Shown in pieces: positions 1 through 11,200 of a stretch of DNA of 24,851 bases. Numbering within the stretch: position 1 is the stretch's first letter; each line of letters begins with the position of its first letter. The position numbers and the translations under genes were made by a program. Source of the stretch: Elysia marginata (Eukaryota > Mollusca > Gastropoda > Plakobranchidae); the NCBI GenBank assembly GCA_019649035.1, contig BMAT01012632.1, positions 32,934-57,784 of the forward strand. Direction: 5' to 3'. The notes under the pieces are model-generated. The model did not search any database. It was given only the letters and a program-made list of their open reading frames with translations, and was not told the origin of the DNA.

Positions 1-89
1 TTAAAATGGTGCGTAACAGTGGAAACCGAGACCCCGCCACGGATCATTCCAATAAGCTGGTTTCGTTCGTTTTCTCTTAAGCGCGGCAT
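1..89 (-). pseudogene. Tc1/mariner-like transposase, N-terminal fragment running off the window
   Basis: Reading the minus strand from an ATG at 89-87 gives 29 open codons to the window edge, starting MPRLRENERNQLIGMIRGG. The MPRL start followed by a helix with a conserved IGM and a G-rich turn is the usual opening of the Tc1/mariner helix-turn-helix that binds the element's terminal repeats. Only this first helix is visible, so the catalytic DDE/D domain, completeness and activity cannot be judged. The AT-rich stretch 90-300 would then be the element's 5' untranslated and terminal-repeat region. A possible terminal sequence, CACTGACTACCTGACAC read on the minus strand, lies near 285-303, but its partner would lie outside the window. 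The family assignment rests on pattern memory of this N-terminus. Confidence 0.6.
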
Positions 90-392
90 CTTGAAAACGT
101 GGTTAACATAAGTTTTATCACCGACTTATTGTTTAAAAAACGATACAGGTTCGATGTGTACTTCTTTCTTAAACAAATCATTGCTGTGTCACGAGTAATT
201 TTTAGAAAACGTTGAACATACAACACGCACACAGCAACAAAACTGCTCAAGCGAGACGAAATTTGAAAACTACTCACCAGCGACAATTGTGTCAGGTAGT
301 CAGTGTGTAAATTTGAAGTTTATCGGTGGAATAGATTTTTGTCAATCAAGCTTTAAAAAGTGTATACTTAAAAATGCAACAGAGTATACTAA

Positions 393-416
393 TCTAGATC
401 TAGATCTAGGTCTAGA
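393..416. repeat. CTAGATCT short tandem motif
   Basis: Overlapping TCTAGATC units form a short self-complementary array. The same motif recurs at 533-546, 6171-6183 and 6251-6264. It is compositional repeat DNA with no coding sense; such motifs are common in some snail genomes, which is my recollection rather than something shown here. Confidence 0.5.
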
Positions 417-540
417 TTTTAGTACTACAGTTGTAGCACTAACAGAGGGATTTCCTCAGAGGGGTGCCACCCTATTCTATAAGCCTAAATTTCATAGTAA
501 CAAATTCTCTGATTTTTTTAGAAGTAAATCAACTATCTAG

Positions 541-737
541 ATCTAAATGTTCAGGACTGAGACATGAAATGCATTACTTTTTAATTATAACAAACATTGC
601 TGACAAAATGAAGGGTAATTATTAAGAGTAACTATCATTAAATAGTGGCACCCCAGTGTGGAAATCCTGCCTAGGCCCTAAACCTAGGCCCTAAATTTAC
701 AAGCAAAGCAGTAAAGACCAATGACATTATTATGATT
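541..737. other. Upstream flank, nothing recognised
   Basis: AT-rich DNA upstream of HIBCH. The only visible pattern is a tandem pair of CCTAGGCCCTAAA units near 668-694, with a related CCCTAGGCCCTAGG near 1650. No promoter element or exon can be supported. Confidence 0.4.
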
Positions 738-835
738 AGATTCAAAAGATTCAAGATTCAAAATTCTTTATTGATCCCACTAGGGGAAATTCTTGGGACA
801 AGCTTCTCATAAAAAACAAAACAAAAAAAAAAAAA
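738..835 (-). repeat. LINE/SINE 3'-tail-like interspersed repeat (reversed)
   Basis: The plus strand carries reiterated GATTCAAGATTCAAAA followed by CTTTATTGATCCCACTAGG and GGGAAATTC, then an A-rich tract. Read on the minus strand this is an AATAAAG-type end followed by TTGAATC repeats. Similar tails end interspersed retroelements in many aquatic animals. Only the tail is visible, so the family cannot be named. The A-rich run (about 810-838) may belong to it or be independent. Confidence 0.4.
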
Positions 836-838
836 CAG

Positions 839-2184
839 TTATGAACATAGACATAGAACATAGATTATCTCATAAATAGGGTTATATAAATATGATTTTT
901 TGACAATCATTTATAGAACATTGGACAGCTATCATTGCAATTACATCTACGGAATAAGTGGCCAATAAAAAACTTGTAGCAGTAGCGTCACTATCAATGA
1001 GAACATATATATTATATGTTGTCTGGTCACAACAAAAAAGCTAGACTTTGCATATATATGTAAGGCAAAAGCCTCTTGAAAATTTTATAGAATTAGTATC
1101 AGTGGATAAAATGAAAATGCTTTGACTTAATTTTTAAAAAAGCCATCATTGTAATCACTACAAACATATGAAAATATTTAAGCATTGCCCAAATGCTGGT
1201 CACCTACTTTTGGGATGCAGTGAATAAGGGATGTAGCACTTTCTAACCCAAATGTGAAGAGTTATATGGACTGCATTTTAGGTATTAAAGCTTGGGAAAC
1301 ACTTTTTGATTGATAATTTACGTGAATAATTTATAATAGTATTAGTAATGTTTGCAACAGCAATTTTGTCTCCACGTCTAATGTCTTATATAAATGTAAC
1401 AAAAATAGTTCAAAACAAAACTTATCACAAAAAAGTATACAATTTATTTTAAATAAAGTTAGCTTTTATATATTTATTCACTTTTCAGAAATGATTTCTC
1501 AAGTGTATTCCTCCTACAACTAGTTTTTTATATTCACTAAAACTTAAGCTTGTCAAAAAGTTAAGAAATTGTGTGGTAATCTTTGATTATCTAAAATCCA
1601 TGTTCGTATTTACAAAAGCCAGCACAGAGCAGATTCATTCTAGCCCTTTCCCTAGGCCCTAGGTGTAGTGACGATGGTTAAAACAAGTTAAAAACAAGTT
1701 TTGCAAAGAATTATGTTACATGCGCTTGACATAATTAGGAGGAAGCTAGGTGTTACGGATATGGAATCAAAAGACTTGCTAGGCAGTCTTTGTGTATAGA
1801 CCAAAAAAAATTTTTTTTGTGTCAGAAAATAAAGAGGAATTTAACATTTAATTTTTAAATTGTATGATTTTCTTTTCTTTTTCATTTGGAAAAAAAAAAG
1901 AGATTTTTTTGGCACCTGAATGAGGGAGTTTATTAAAAAACTTCACTTATAACTATCTGTTCAATGTCAGATTGTGCCAGTTATTGTCAGTCAACAACAT
2001 TTTAAAACGATGCAGGAAATCTTCTAAATTCTCTTTCAGGATGCAGAGGTAAAATCTTATCATAGTATTCAACTCTTGGGGCCTTTTTTTTTTACAATCT
2101 ATAGCTGATTGCCTTGCGGTTGAAAAGATTTTGCCTACAAATTTAAATTATAAATTTCTTGTATTTTTTTCCTTAAATCTTCAG
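839..2184. other. Unannotated AT-rich DNA upstream of HIBCH
   Basis: No coding region, RNA gene or recognisable mobile element was found. Poly-A and poly-T runs are frequent (for example 1802-1820, 1890-1899 and 2083-2092). The stretch just before 2185 ends in a pyrimidine-rich tract and CAG, a good splice acceptor. This suggests that at least part of the region is an intron in the 5' UTR of HIBCH and that the promoter and first exon lie here or to the left of the window. Confidence 0.4.
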
Positions 2185-2219
2185 CACTTCCACCTTAAGC
2201 TGCACAAAATGCTCATCAG
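2185..2219 (+). CDS. HIBCH: HIBCH exon with start codon (11 coding nt)
   Basis: A pyrimidine-rich acceptor ending CAG precedes 2185 and a GTGAGA donor begins at 2220. The ATG at 2209 gives M-L-I and two bases of an Arg codon completed in the next exon. The base at -3 is A, a favourable start context. The 24 nt before the ATG are also open in this frame, so an earlier start in an unseen exon is possible. However, the peptide from 2209 already makes a complete targeting sequence. Confidence 0.8.
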
Positions 2220-5200
2220 GTGAGAGGGTTTTTATTTATATATTTTTTAGTAATAGTACTAATACAGTCAATTTTCATGAGTTGAATATTGAGAATTTTA
2301 ATTTCCGAAAACGCATTTAAAATCTAATTTTCTTCTCTTTTCCTCTTTGTTTTTCAATTCAATGAATCGACGTTAAATTTTCTTTTACTAGATTTAGTTG
2401 CTTGGAAGCAGGAAAATCATCATCATCAATACCCTTCATCCTCCGCAGTCCTTGGCAGGGTATAGGCCATGCTCAAGTAAATGCTACCCACTTTTACTCC
2501 GGTCCTGGGCAAGCTTTCCAAGTGACCCCATCCTTTTCCCATCCTTGTCATTTCCCTCTCTACACATCTCTTCTATATCTCCCTGGGCCTAAACCTGCCT
2601 CTATTTCCTTGCGGATTCCACTGTAGGGCCTGTCTTGTGATGTTGTTGCAATGTGGTTTTCTCAGTGTGTGTCCAATCCAATGCCATCATCTCATTCGGA
2701 TTTCCTCCTTTACTGGTTTATATGTCCTGTTCGCCTCCAAACCTCCTCATTTCTTACCCTATCATGCCATTTTATTCTCAGAATACCCCTCTTAGTCATA
2801 CATTTATTAATATTAAGGTCTGCATTTTTTTTATTGCTTCCAAATTTCACAACCATACTGCAAAACTGATTCGATGTTCAAGTTGTAAAGTCTGATCTTG
2901 ATCTTTTAAGATATATACATGTTTCCAGCTTAAGCAGGAAAACACATTGCCCAAATTAACATCACGTGAAATTACTCAATTGGACTGGTTGCAAGACAAC
3001 TACTGAAATAATGATTTGAGCACCTTTTTGGTTCAAAATGGATACATCCATTATAGTTATTCGTCAAAATGTATTTAAAAAAAAATTTTTTTTCACTTTT
3101 CCCCAACAAAATTATCATTGTAAACAGACTCTGGATAAGTGTCAGTTCCAGCAAAAGTGCTGTTCGAGAGCTACCCTCCTTTAAGTCGAATTTGAAAACT
3201 CAACTCTTTTTTCTAGCTTTTGAAAATTAAATTAATTTATAAGATTCAGAAAATCTCGAATTTTATTTCTTGCTTAGCTTTGAAATCTTTTTTTAAAAAT
3301 TATATTGCTATATATTGATATTAGAGATTTGCAATGTATTATGATACACTATGTATATTACCCTATGAATATGCTTTAAATGATTTATTTATATTTTGCA
3401 TGTATTTTTATGTATGTTTTTATCTTTAGAGCCAAATACTTTTAAATAATATTTATACCTCTAAACTATAATTTAAAGCAATCTCCTTGAGGGAAAGCAC
3501 TATAAAAATAAACTTATCATTTCTTCTTCTTCTTCTTCTTCTTCTTCTTCTTCTTCTTCTTCTTCTTCTTCTTCTTCTTCTTCTTCTTCTTCTTCTTCTT
3601 CTTCTTCCTCCTCCTCGTCCTCCTCGTCCTCGTCCTCCTCTTCTTTTTCTTCTTCTTCTTCTTCTTCTTCTTCTCCTTCTTCTTCTTCTTCTTATTATTA
3701 TTATTATTTCAGCTTTTATGAGAGACATTTAAATAATGTTTTTCCCCAATTTCCGATTTCGATATTTTTTTTCCTGTGGTTTTTTTTTTATCTATGTTTT
3801 AAGTATGTCATGTAAAAATAATGTACATTTTTTGCAATCAATGTTTATTATAAAGAACAATTATTCTGGAGACTTTCAAAATCATTTTGGTTTACCTTAA
3901 GTGTGGGTGATAATTCTGTGAGAATCTATCTTACAAGTTTGTCATTTTGGCTTTTTAAATTTGACCCCATATTTTGTTCTATAGTGAAATATAATTTGGG
4001 TTTCAAAGTTTCCCTTATTGCACATATTATATTTGTCCCTGTCTAGTTGTGTTTAATGTACCATCATTTTGATGAAATATAAAATGTCAATACATGTTTT
4101 ACTGCTTTATTTACATTACAGTAACTACACAGTCATGGGGTAAAAAAAAGTTTTCAGTGTCTGCTAAAAGTGCACCAATTCTTTTATATAGATCTTTTTA
4201 TCTTGAAAGTGCCGTTATTTTTAACTGATAAATTTGCTAGCAAAAGCTAAATTTCTACAGAAACTTAAAATTTCCTTTTTGGATTCTAATAACTACTCAC
4301 TCACCAAATTTATACATTATACAAAACGCTAAACATTTTCTTGCTTCAGTTAAACAAGCATCATTTCAATTACTTATCTCTCTTCTTCTAGATCCTTCCT
4401 TCGCCTCAGAGTCCTGCAAAAACATTTGGTAAGAAACAATATATTAATATATTTCTAGCATTTGGCAAATATTGCTTTAAAAACGGGAAATTGATTTGAG
4501 TAATAACTAGAATTTAAAAATATGCCAGTTTAAACAACACTCTGAGAGTATATTGTTATCTTTCACTTTTAAGAGTTTATCTTTTAAAAAGAAAACATTT
4601 TATTTTTCTCATAAATGGAAGAAATTTGTGTGAGAAAAGTTGATTTTTTTAGCTTGTGAAATAAAGACTGTTTCTCTATAAAGCATAATCCAATTTAACT
4701 CCCCAAATAGCAAGAAAAATTTTTACAATGTCACTCAATGACTATGGTGCTTCAACAAAACTTTAACCAATCAAAAGGGTTGATGAAAAAACCTTTTGAA
4801 GATTAAAATTTAGAACTTTATTCTTAAGAAATTCAAAGTGAACATTTTAGTCCCAGTTAAATAATTTCATAAATGGAATTGTTAAAGTATAAATGATTCT
4901 CATTATCTAAGTTAATTTATTCTGACTGTGTACTTTCAGAGAACTGCCCAGATGTCATCCCAAGCAGAGGAGGACGTTTTATTTGAGACGAAAAATGCTG
5001 CTTCGTTCATCACTCTCAATAGGCCCAAGGCTTTGAACGCTCTCAGTCTGTCCATGGTCCGCAAGATCTATCCACAACTGCAGGTGATAACGTTGAAAAT
5101 TTAGATATTCTAGAACAATAAATAATGGTATGATGGTTTATTCACTTCTTTATACTTCCTAACATAAAAGATAATCCTACTGAATTGTTGCTGATTCCTG

Positions 5201-8200
5201 TCCAGAAAAATTTAATCTACAAAATGCAATTTAAATAGTTTGTTGGCTGCTTTTATGAAGCCAATGGTGCATGCATTGATATAACAACTTATACATTTAA
5301 AGCTACTGGCTGAAGATAAAGACTACAAAGAATGGTCACAGCTGTTAAACTTTACTTAGAATAAAAACAAAAAATATTGTCTTAAAATGAACATAAAGAA
5401 ATCCAAAGCCCCTGAGGCTGAAATTAAAATTGATGGAGAAAAAGTTGAACATGTGACATACATCACATATCTTGGACAACGGATAACGCGGGATAGAATA
5501 AATGCACAAGAAATTAAAAGAAGAGTTGGTCTCAGTAAAACCACTTTCGTAAAATTAAACAAAATCCTTCCAAGTAAACAATTTTTTAACTGCAAAAAAG
5601 TGAGACTGACAAAATGTTATGTCTGGCCAATACTTATATAAATGTGAGACCTGGACACTGATGAAACCAACTGAAAAAAGAAAAGTAGAAGCATGTGAAA
5701 TGTGGACATATAAAGAAATACTTTGCATACGATGGAAAAACAAAACACTTAATGAGGATGTCCTGAAAAAGATGAATTTTATATAGACAGAAATTCTAGG
5801 ATCTTTAAAAACAAAAAAAGTTGTCATACTTTGGCCATATAAGAAGACATAATTGTCTCAAGAAGCTCATATTGGAAGGAAAGATGGGCACATCAAGAGG
5901 CAGGGGATATAGATGAAAGTCTTGGACAAGAAATGTAGTTAAGATGACTGGCGTGGGAAGGAGTGAGGCAGCTGAAGCATCACTGGAAAGAGAAAAATGG
6001 AGATTTATGGCATCTAACCTTTTCACAGAGACAGAACCCAGATGATGATGATGCTGACATTTAAAGGTGTTGTTACTTCTCGTAAAAGGCTTTTTCAGTA
6101 TTGGTACTGCTATATAAAGTTCCCTGCTGTAGGATAATAAAATTTTCAAACGATTATAGGTAGAGACAATCTATCTAGATCTACATGTAAATTTTGAAGA
6201 AGGCCTAAAGAAATTGATTTAGGCTTTTAGTACAGATATATATGTAAAAACTAGATCTAGATCTGAAATTTTGGTGAACATTTAGAAAACTTGCTTTATC
6301 AAGTACGTACAGTATACATAGACAGCGCAGGCAAGTGGTTAAAAAAGCATAAACATGGCCCAAGCAAGCCAGAAGTAAACACGGACCAAATATGAGCTGA
6401 ATGTCTCTTGATTACTTCTATTGATATATTCATTAAGGAAAAAGTCCTTCACTGTTTATAAGAAAGGTTTTTTCCCTCTTCATCTCAGAGAATTACATCA
6501 ACTTAAGTTCTGATATTTTCCCAAAAATTTTGAGAATTTAGTTTAATCCTTTACATTTGAACACTCGGAAAAATGTGTTTTCCGAAAATATATGCTTTGT
6601 GATGTGAAATCTGGGACGCTTAACTCATTTGGACCAGTAGTGAGACTAATGTGTTGGGGTCCCACAAAATTACTCAACTTGTGGAATTTTGTTATATAGT
6701 GTTATTTTACATAATTGGATAGGCCAAAGTTTTTTAAGTTGGTAAACTGGTAAAAAACTCTTTGTTTATGAATACAAGTTGCTGTGTTGTTGAAAAAAAT
6801 TCAAAAGTTTTCATACTTCAAAAGGGAAAACTGTGTTTTAAAACTGTAGCAAATACATTTTTAACATTTTAAAGGTCTCATAAGTGGACATAATGAAAAA
6901 CATTATCTTTTAAATTATGCAAAATGTATATTGCGAATTAAAATTTGACCCAGCATTGGCCATCAGCACATATCAACTAATTTTGTGGAAGTGCTACCTT
7001 AACATAGTTTGGAAAAATAGTTTGAAACAAAATGAAATATGCTACAACATTATGTGATATTGCTTTAATCAAGGAGCAATGTGTCTTTCTATGTTTGTAG
7101 CAATGGGAGTCGGATCCTCAGACAGGACTTGTTGTGATCAAAGGTGCAGGCAATAAAGCTTTCTGTGCTGGTGGAGACATACGAGGTAAAAACTTTTCTT
7201 ACATTTTTCCCTACAAAGTCTTGGTTAAAAACTTTCTTTGAATTACTCTTCAGGGTGTTTTCATTGACACTATTCTTTTTCCCTATGCACAATTTTTGCT
7301 GTTATTGTTTTTTAAATATCTCTCTTTTTTAATTGTATTAGTGTTATAGCTTTAATTGTAGTTGTATTTGTTGTATTGTGCTTTTATTTTTAAAATCTCA
7401 TAATTTGCATTTTGTTTACGGTAGGCATAGTTTTCCACTAAGGAAGGCACGATATTCTAAAGCTGATCACATTAATTGCAGGCTTCATAGCTAAGACCTT
7501 TTTCTGGTTTTAAAAAGTCTACGATACCTGTCTCTTTTAGGTAAAAGTTGAATGATATACAAAAAAAACCAAAAAACTAAAATAGAATAAAACTAGGGTT
7601 TATTTGGAAAAAGTTTAAATTTAAAGCTTAGCAGAAAAAAAAGAGAGTTCTTGATTACCTGCACTTCAGCACCAACCGTGTGTAACACTAGTTTTCATTT
7701 GCATCTTCCAAACTAACCTAAGAAACTAGTTATTTAAGTTTAGAATAGATGCAGCAAGACAGTCATAATGTCTGATGTACCCTGAAACCCCAACATTCAA
7801 ACATACAAAAACTTTCATCCTATGTAATGAATATGAAAAATACAAGGAAACTGCAACCGCTTGGTTTGAATCAAGTACGGTCAGTAAAAATACCATGTGA
7901 AACACTTTGGTTTCAAGTATACAAACATTGTTCCCAATTTTAAGATTCATTTCAAAATAATTGCCTGCATGTTTTCCCTTCATTACAGCTGTTGTTGACG
8001 CTGGTAAGGCAGGAGATCCATTGGCTGAGAATTTCTTCAAAGAGGAGTACATTCTGAACCATAAAATAGGTGAAATGCTTTGATATTTTCATTCATGTTT
8101 ATGTAAACGTCTACCATTGACTAAGCTTTGTAATTTTTATCAACAGCACAGTTTTTTTTGTTTTTTTGTTTTTGCAATATTTACTGAAATTTAAAAAGGA

Positions 8201-11200
8201 AAAAGCAATATGAATTAAATTAATAATGTTACTGGTTAATTTTACCCTGAAAGTTACATCTAAGTGTTCCATTTTAATTCAAACTTTTTATTTTAGAGCC
8301 TGAGTTTTCCTTCTTTTGATTAAATCTGGTATATACCAATCACATGACAATCACTGAGGATGTATCATTCTAACGTATAATCTTTACTCTATTCAATTGT
8401 TTTTCTTTCCAGGGAACTACAAAAAGCCGTATGTTGCTCTTATTGATGGCATCACAATGGGAGGGGTGAGTCAAATAGATATTGCACCTGAAGAAACTGA
8501 ATCTCGCAAAAATCTTTCTTCTAGCATTGATGTACATTGAAAAAAAAACCCGTAATCCTTTGAATGATCTATGCTAGTTTTTACATTATAACATAGGTGA
8601 TGGAAAAGGTGAAATAGATAATGTAATTGCCTGCTTTAAAAAATTTTAAATCTCATAGACTATTGTTTACTCATTGTATCTTAGTTCTTAAATTTGCTTT
8701 GAGCGCTATGCAAAAAGCTGCATTTCTTAACAAATTTATTTAGTATGCTAAAGCAAAGATATAGATGTACTGATCTTATCTGTAAGTTTTTAAGGAATAC
8801 TTGCTTAGATTTCTACTTTTAACCCTTGAGTTTAATCAAGTAACCAAAGTCTGAATTTAGCAAGAAGCTAAAAACTTTTAAGATAGATTTTTATGACTTC
8901 AAAATCTAGGAAGTCTATTGAACCTTTTCCGTCAAGAACTTTCTATTTAGCCTGCCAATTTTTTTAGGACTTTGAACTAAATGATCAGTTCATGCTTACG
9001 CACAATGTTAAATAAAATTGCAACCGCCTAATCTACCTACCCTGTGAGTGCGAAAGTGCAAATCCAGTTAAAAGTCAACAGGTACAAAATATAGGTTCGT
9101 GTTTCACATTCCACTTTAAAGCTCACAGCATAGATATGGAGGTGAAACAGAAGCAGCCTTATGGTTATTGACTATTTCAAGTCAAATCTCATTTCACTAT
9201 CAGGGTGTTGGACTCTCAGTACATGGAATGTTCAGGGTAGCCACAGAGAAAACTATGTTTGCCATGCCAGAAACTGCCATAGGTGAGTCTTTGTAGGGTG
9301 TTGGGGGGGCAGGAAAGGAGGGGGGGGGTTAATTTTGACTCCAGGGACAAATTCCATCCCTCGCCCAACAACTAAAGAGAGCAAGTTACATAACCAAGTT
9401 TTATTTTAAATTTTCAGGGTAACATTTGGAATAAAAATGCATGCAACAAATTTACTACAGTGCTCACCTGATATATCGACATACAAGGTTCCATAAAATG
9501 TATGTCGATGTAAGAGAACGTCGATATAAAAGAAACATGTATAAAGCCTTTTTTAAAGTGATCCCCCCCCCCCCCCCTTTTAAAAAATGTTTATGAATGG
9601 GATGTAACCACGCTATTGAATGAAGCAATTAAACTGGGCGCAGCAAAGTACAACATGTAGAAGACTGCAATCCACTTGCTAGTCTATTTGCATATTATTT
9701 TAAGACACGCACACACATCCCTTCTCCCCATTCCCACCCGTACCTTGGCTTTACACTTATTCGCCCTAAGTTAGGTTGTACTGTAGCAACTAGCACCACT
9801 TTACTTGCACTGACCAGCACTGATTGCTTCACGCCGCGTGCCTTACCCGTCCCCTTATTAGCACAAGCAAGCTTATCTCTCTTGTAAGGCCCACAGCACG
9901 TGGCTAGCAAAGGAAACCTTCTCACTCGCTTTGTCATACCACTACACAGGTACAGATCATATACAATGTACCGGCAGTTAACACTTCTGATTAATCCGAG
10001 GCAAAGGGGGTAGGTTTTCGGTTATTTAGCAGGGGAAACCAGGGTGTTTTTCATAATTTTATGACCGTTTTAAGACATCGACGTGTCGATATAAGAGATT
10101 TGAGAGGGAACAGAGTGTCGATATAGAGATAGACATTTAATTAACTGTATAAAGTGAAAAAATGCGGACTTAGTATAGCATGTCGATAAAAGAGAAATGT
10201 CGAAATGAGCGACATTGATATAGGTAGTGCACACTGTAGTTTATTTGCCTTTGTGTGCAGCTCCTCTGAAGAGCAAAAATGGATGGAATTACCCCGATTT
10301 TGAAGAGAAAGTCTTTTTTTTTTAGCAAAGATATGTATTGTGCTTATTGTTAAACAAAGATTAACAAGATCCTTATCAGTTTCTGTAACCAATCCATTTA
10401 AGGAGAATAGTGCATTTTATATCTGATACTACTCTAGCCCTCAAATGACCTAGACTCTCAGTAGAGAATATTGCCTTGCTACGCTTGCAGTTTTTGAATG
10501 TGAGGTTTAAGGATTCTTTAATAGAATGTTTAATTAAAGAAAAATTTAAATTGTTTTTTTTTCAAAGCATATCTTTATAAAAATGTAACTTAACAACTTT
10601 TCTCATATTTTCACTGTATGTATCTATAAAGGCAACATTTTTGTTTTATAAAGAAAATAAAATATTTCTGAAGGAGATGTACGCCTTTTTAAAAAAAAAA
10701 CATTTTGCCTTATTCACTTAACAATGTGTTTGTTTTGTCCTCCCTTGCTTAGGTCTGTTTCCAGACGTAGGTGGCGGTCACTTCCTGTCCCGACTGCCGG
10801 GCAATATGGGTGTTTTTCTAGCTCTGACAGGTTTCAGGCTCAAAGGGAGAGATGTGAAAACTGTCGGTGTGGCCACACATTTTGTAGAGGCTGCTAAGGT
10901 ATGTGGGATTGTTGCAGGCAAATTGCTGTTTAATAATCTCTGTGAGGTCAGATTAACAAAGCACATGCTCCGAACTTTTAAGATTGGGAAACAAATGTGC
11001 AAGTGCAAAAACACTGCTAAGTCAAGTTAACACATTTTTGGGGTTGCTTACTTTTGGAAAAAAAAAAGAATAAAAATTAGAGTCTACTGCAGAGCTTAGC
11101 ACTAAACTTAGACCTTTAAAAAGCATTGAACCTCTTGAAGTGGACAGATGTACATTCTTAAAAAAACAAAGTAGTTTGAGAACACTAAGAAGAAGAAAGA

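Noticed and set aside
289-540. 83-codon plus-strand frame upstream of HIBCH
   Set aside because: No recognisable domain, it runs through CTAGATCT repeats, and nothing links it to the HIBCH transcript.
2040-2048. Possible micro-exon GATGCAGAG between TTTCAG and GTAAAA carrying an ATG
   Set aside because: Joining it to the exon at 2185 puts its ATG in a different frame from HIBCH, and a 9-nt exon cannot be supported without transcripts.
2398-2895. Four overlapping plus-strand frames
   Set aside because: They are antisense to the minus-strand LINE C-terminus; the sense reading gives the known motifs.
3453-3732. Poly-Arg (minus) and poly-Leu (plus) frames
   Set aside because: Both are translations of the CTT microsatellite, with no other coding signal.
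5555-6149. Two minus-strand frames (90 and 114 codons)
   Set aside because: They are antisense to the plus-strand LINE fragment and show no family motif.
9695-9937. 80-codon minus-strand frame inside the TIR element
   Set aside because: No transposase motif; it appears to be chance in the GC-richer interior.
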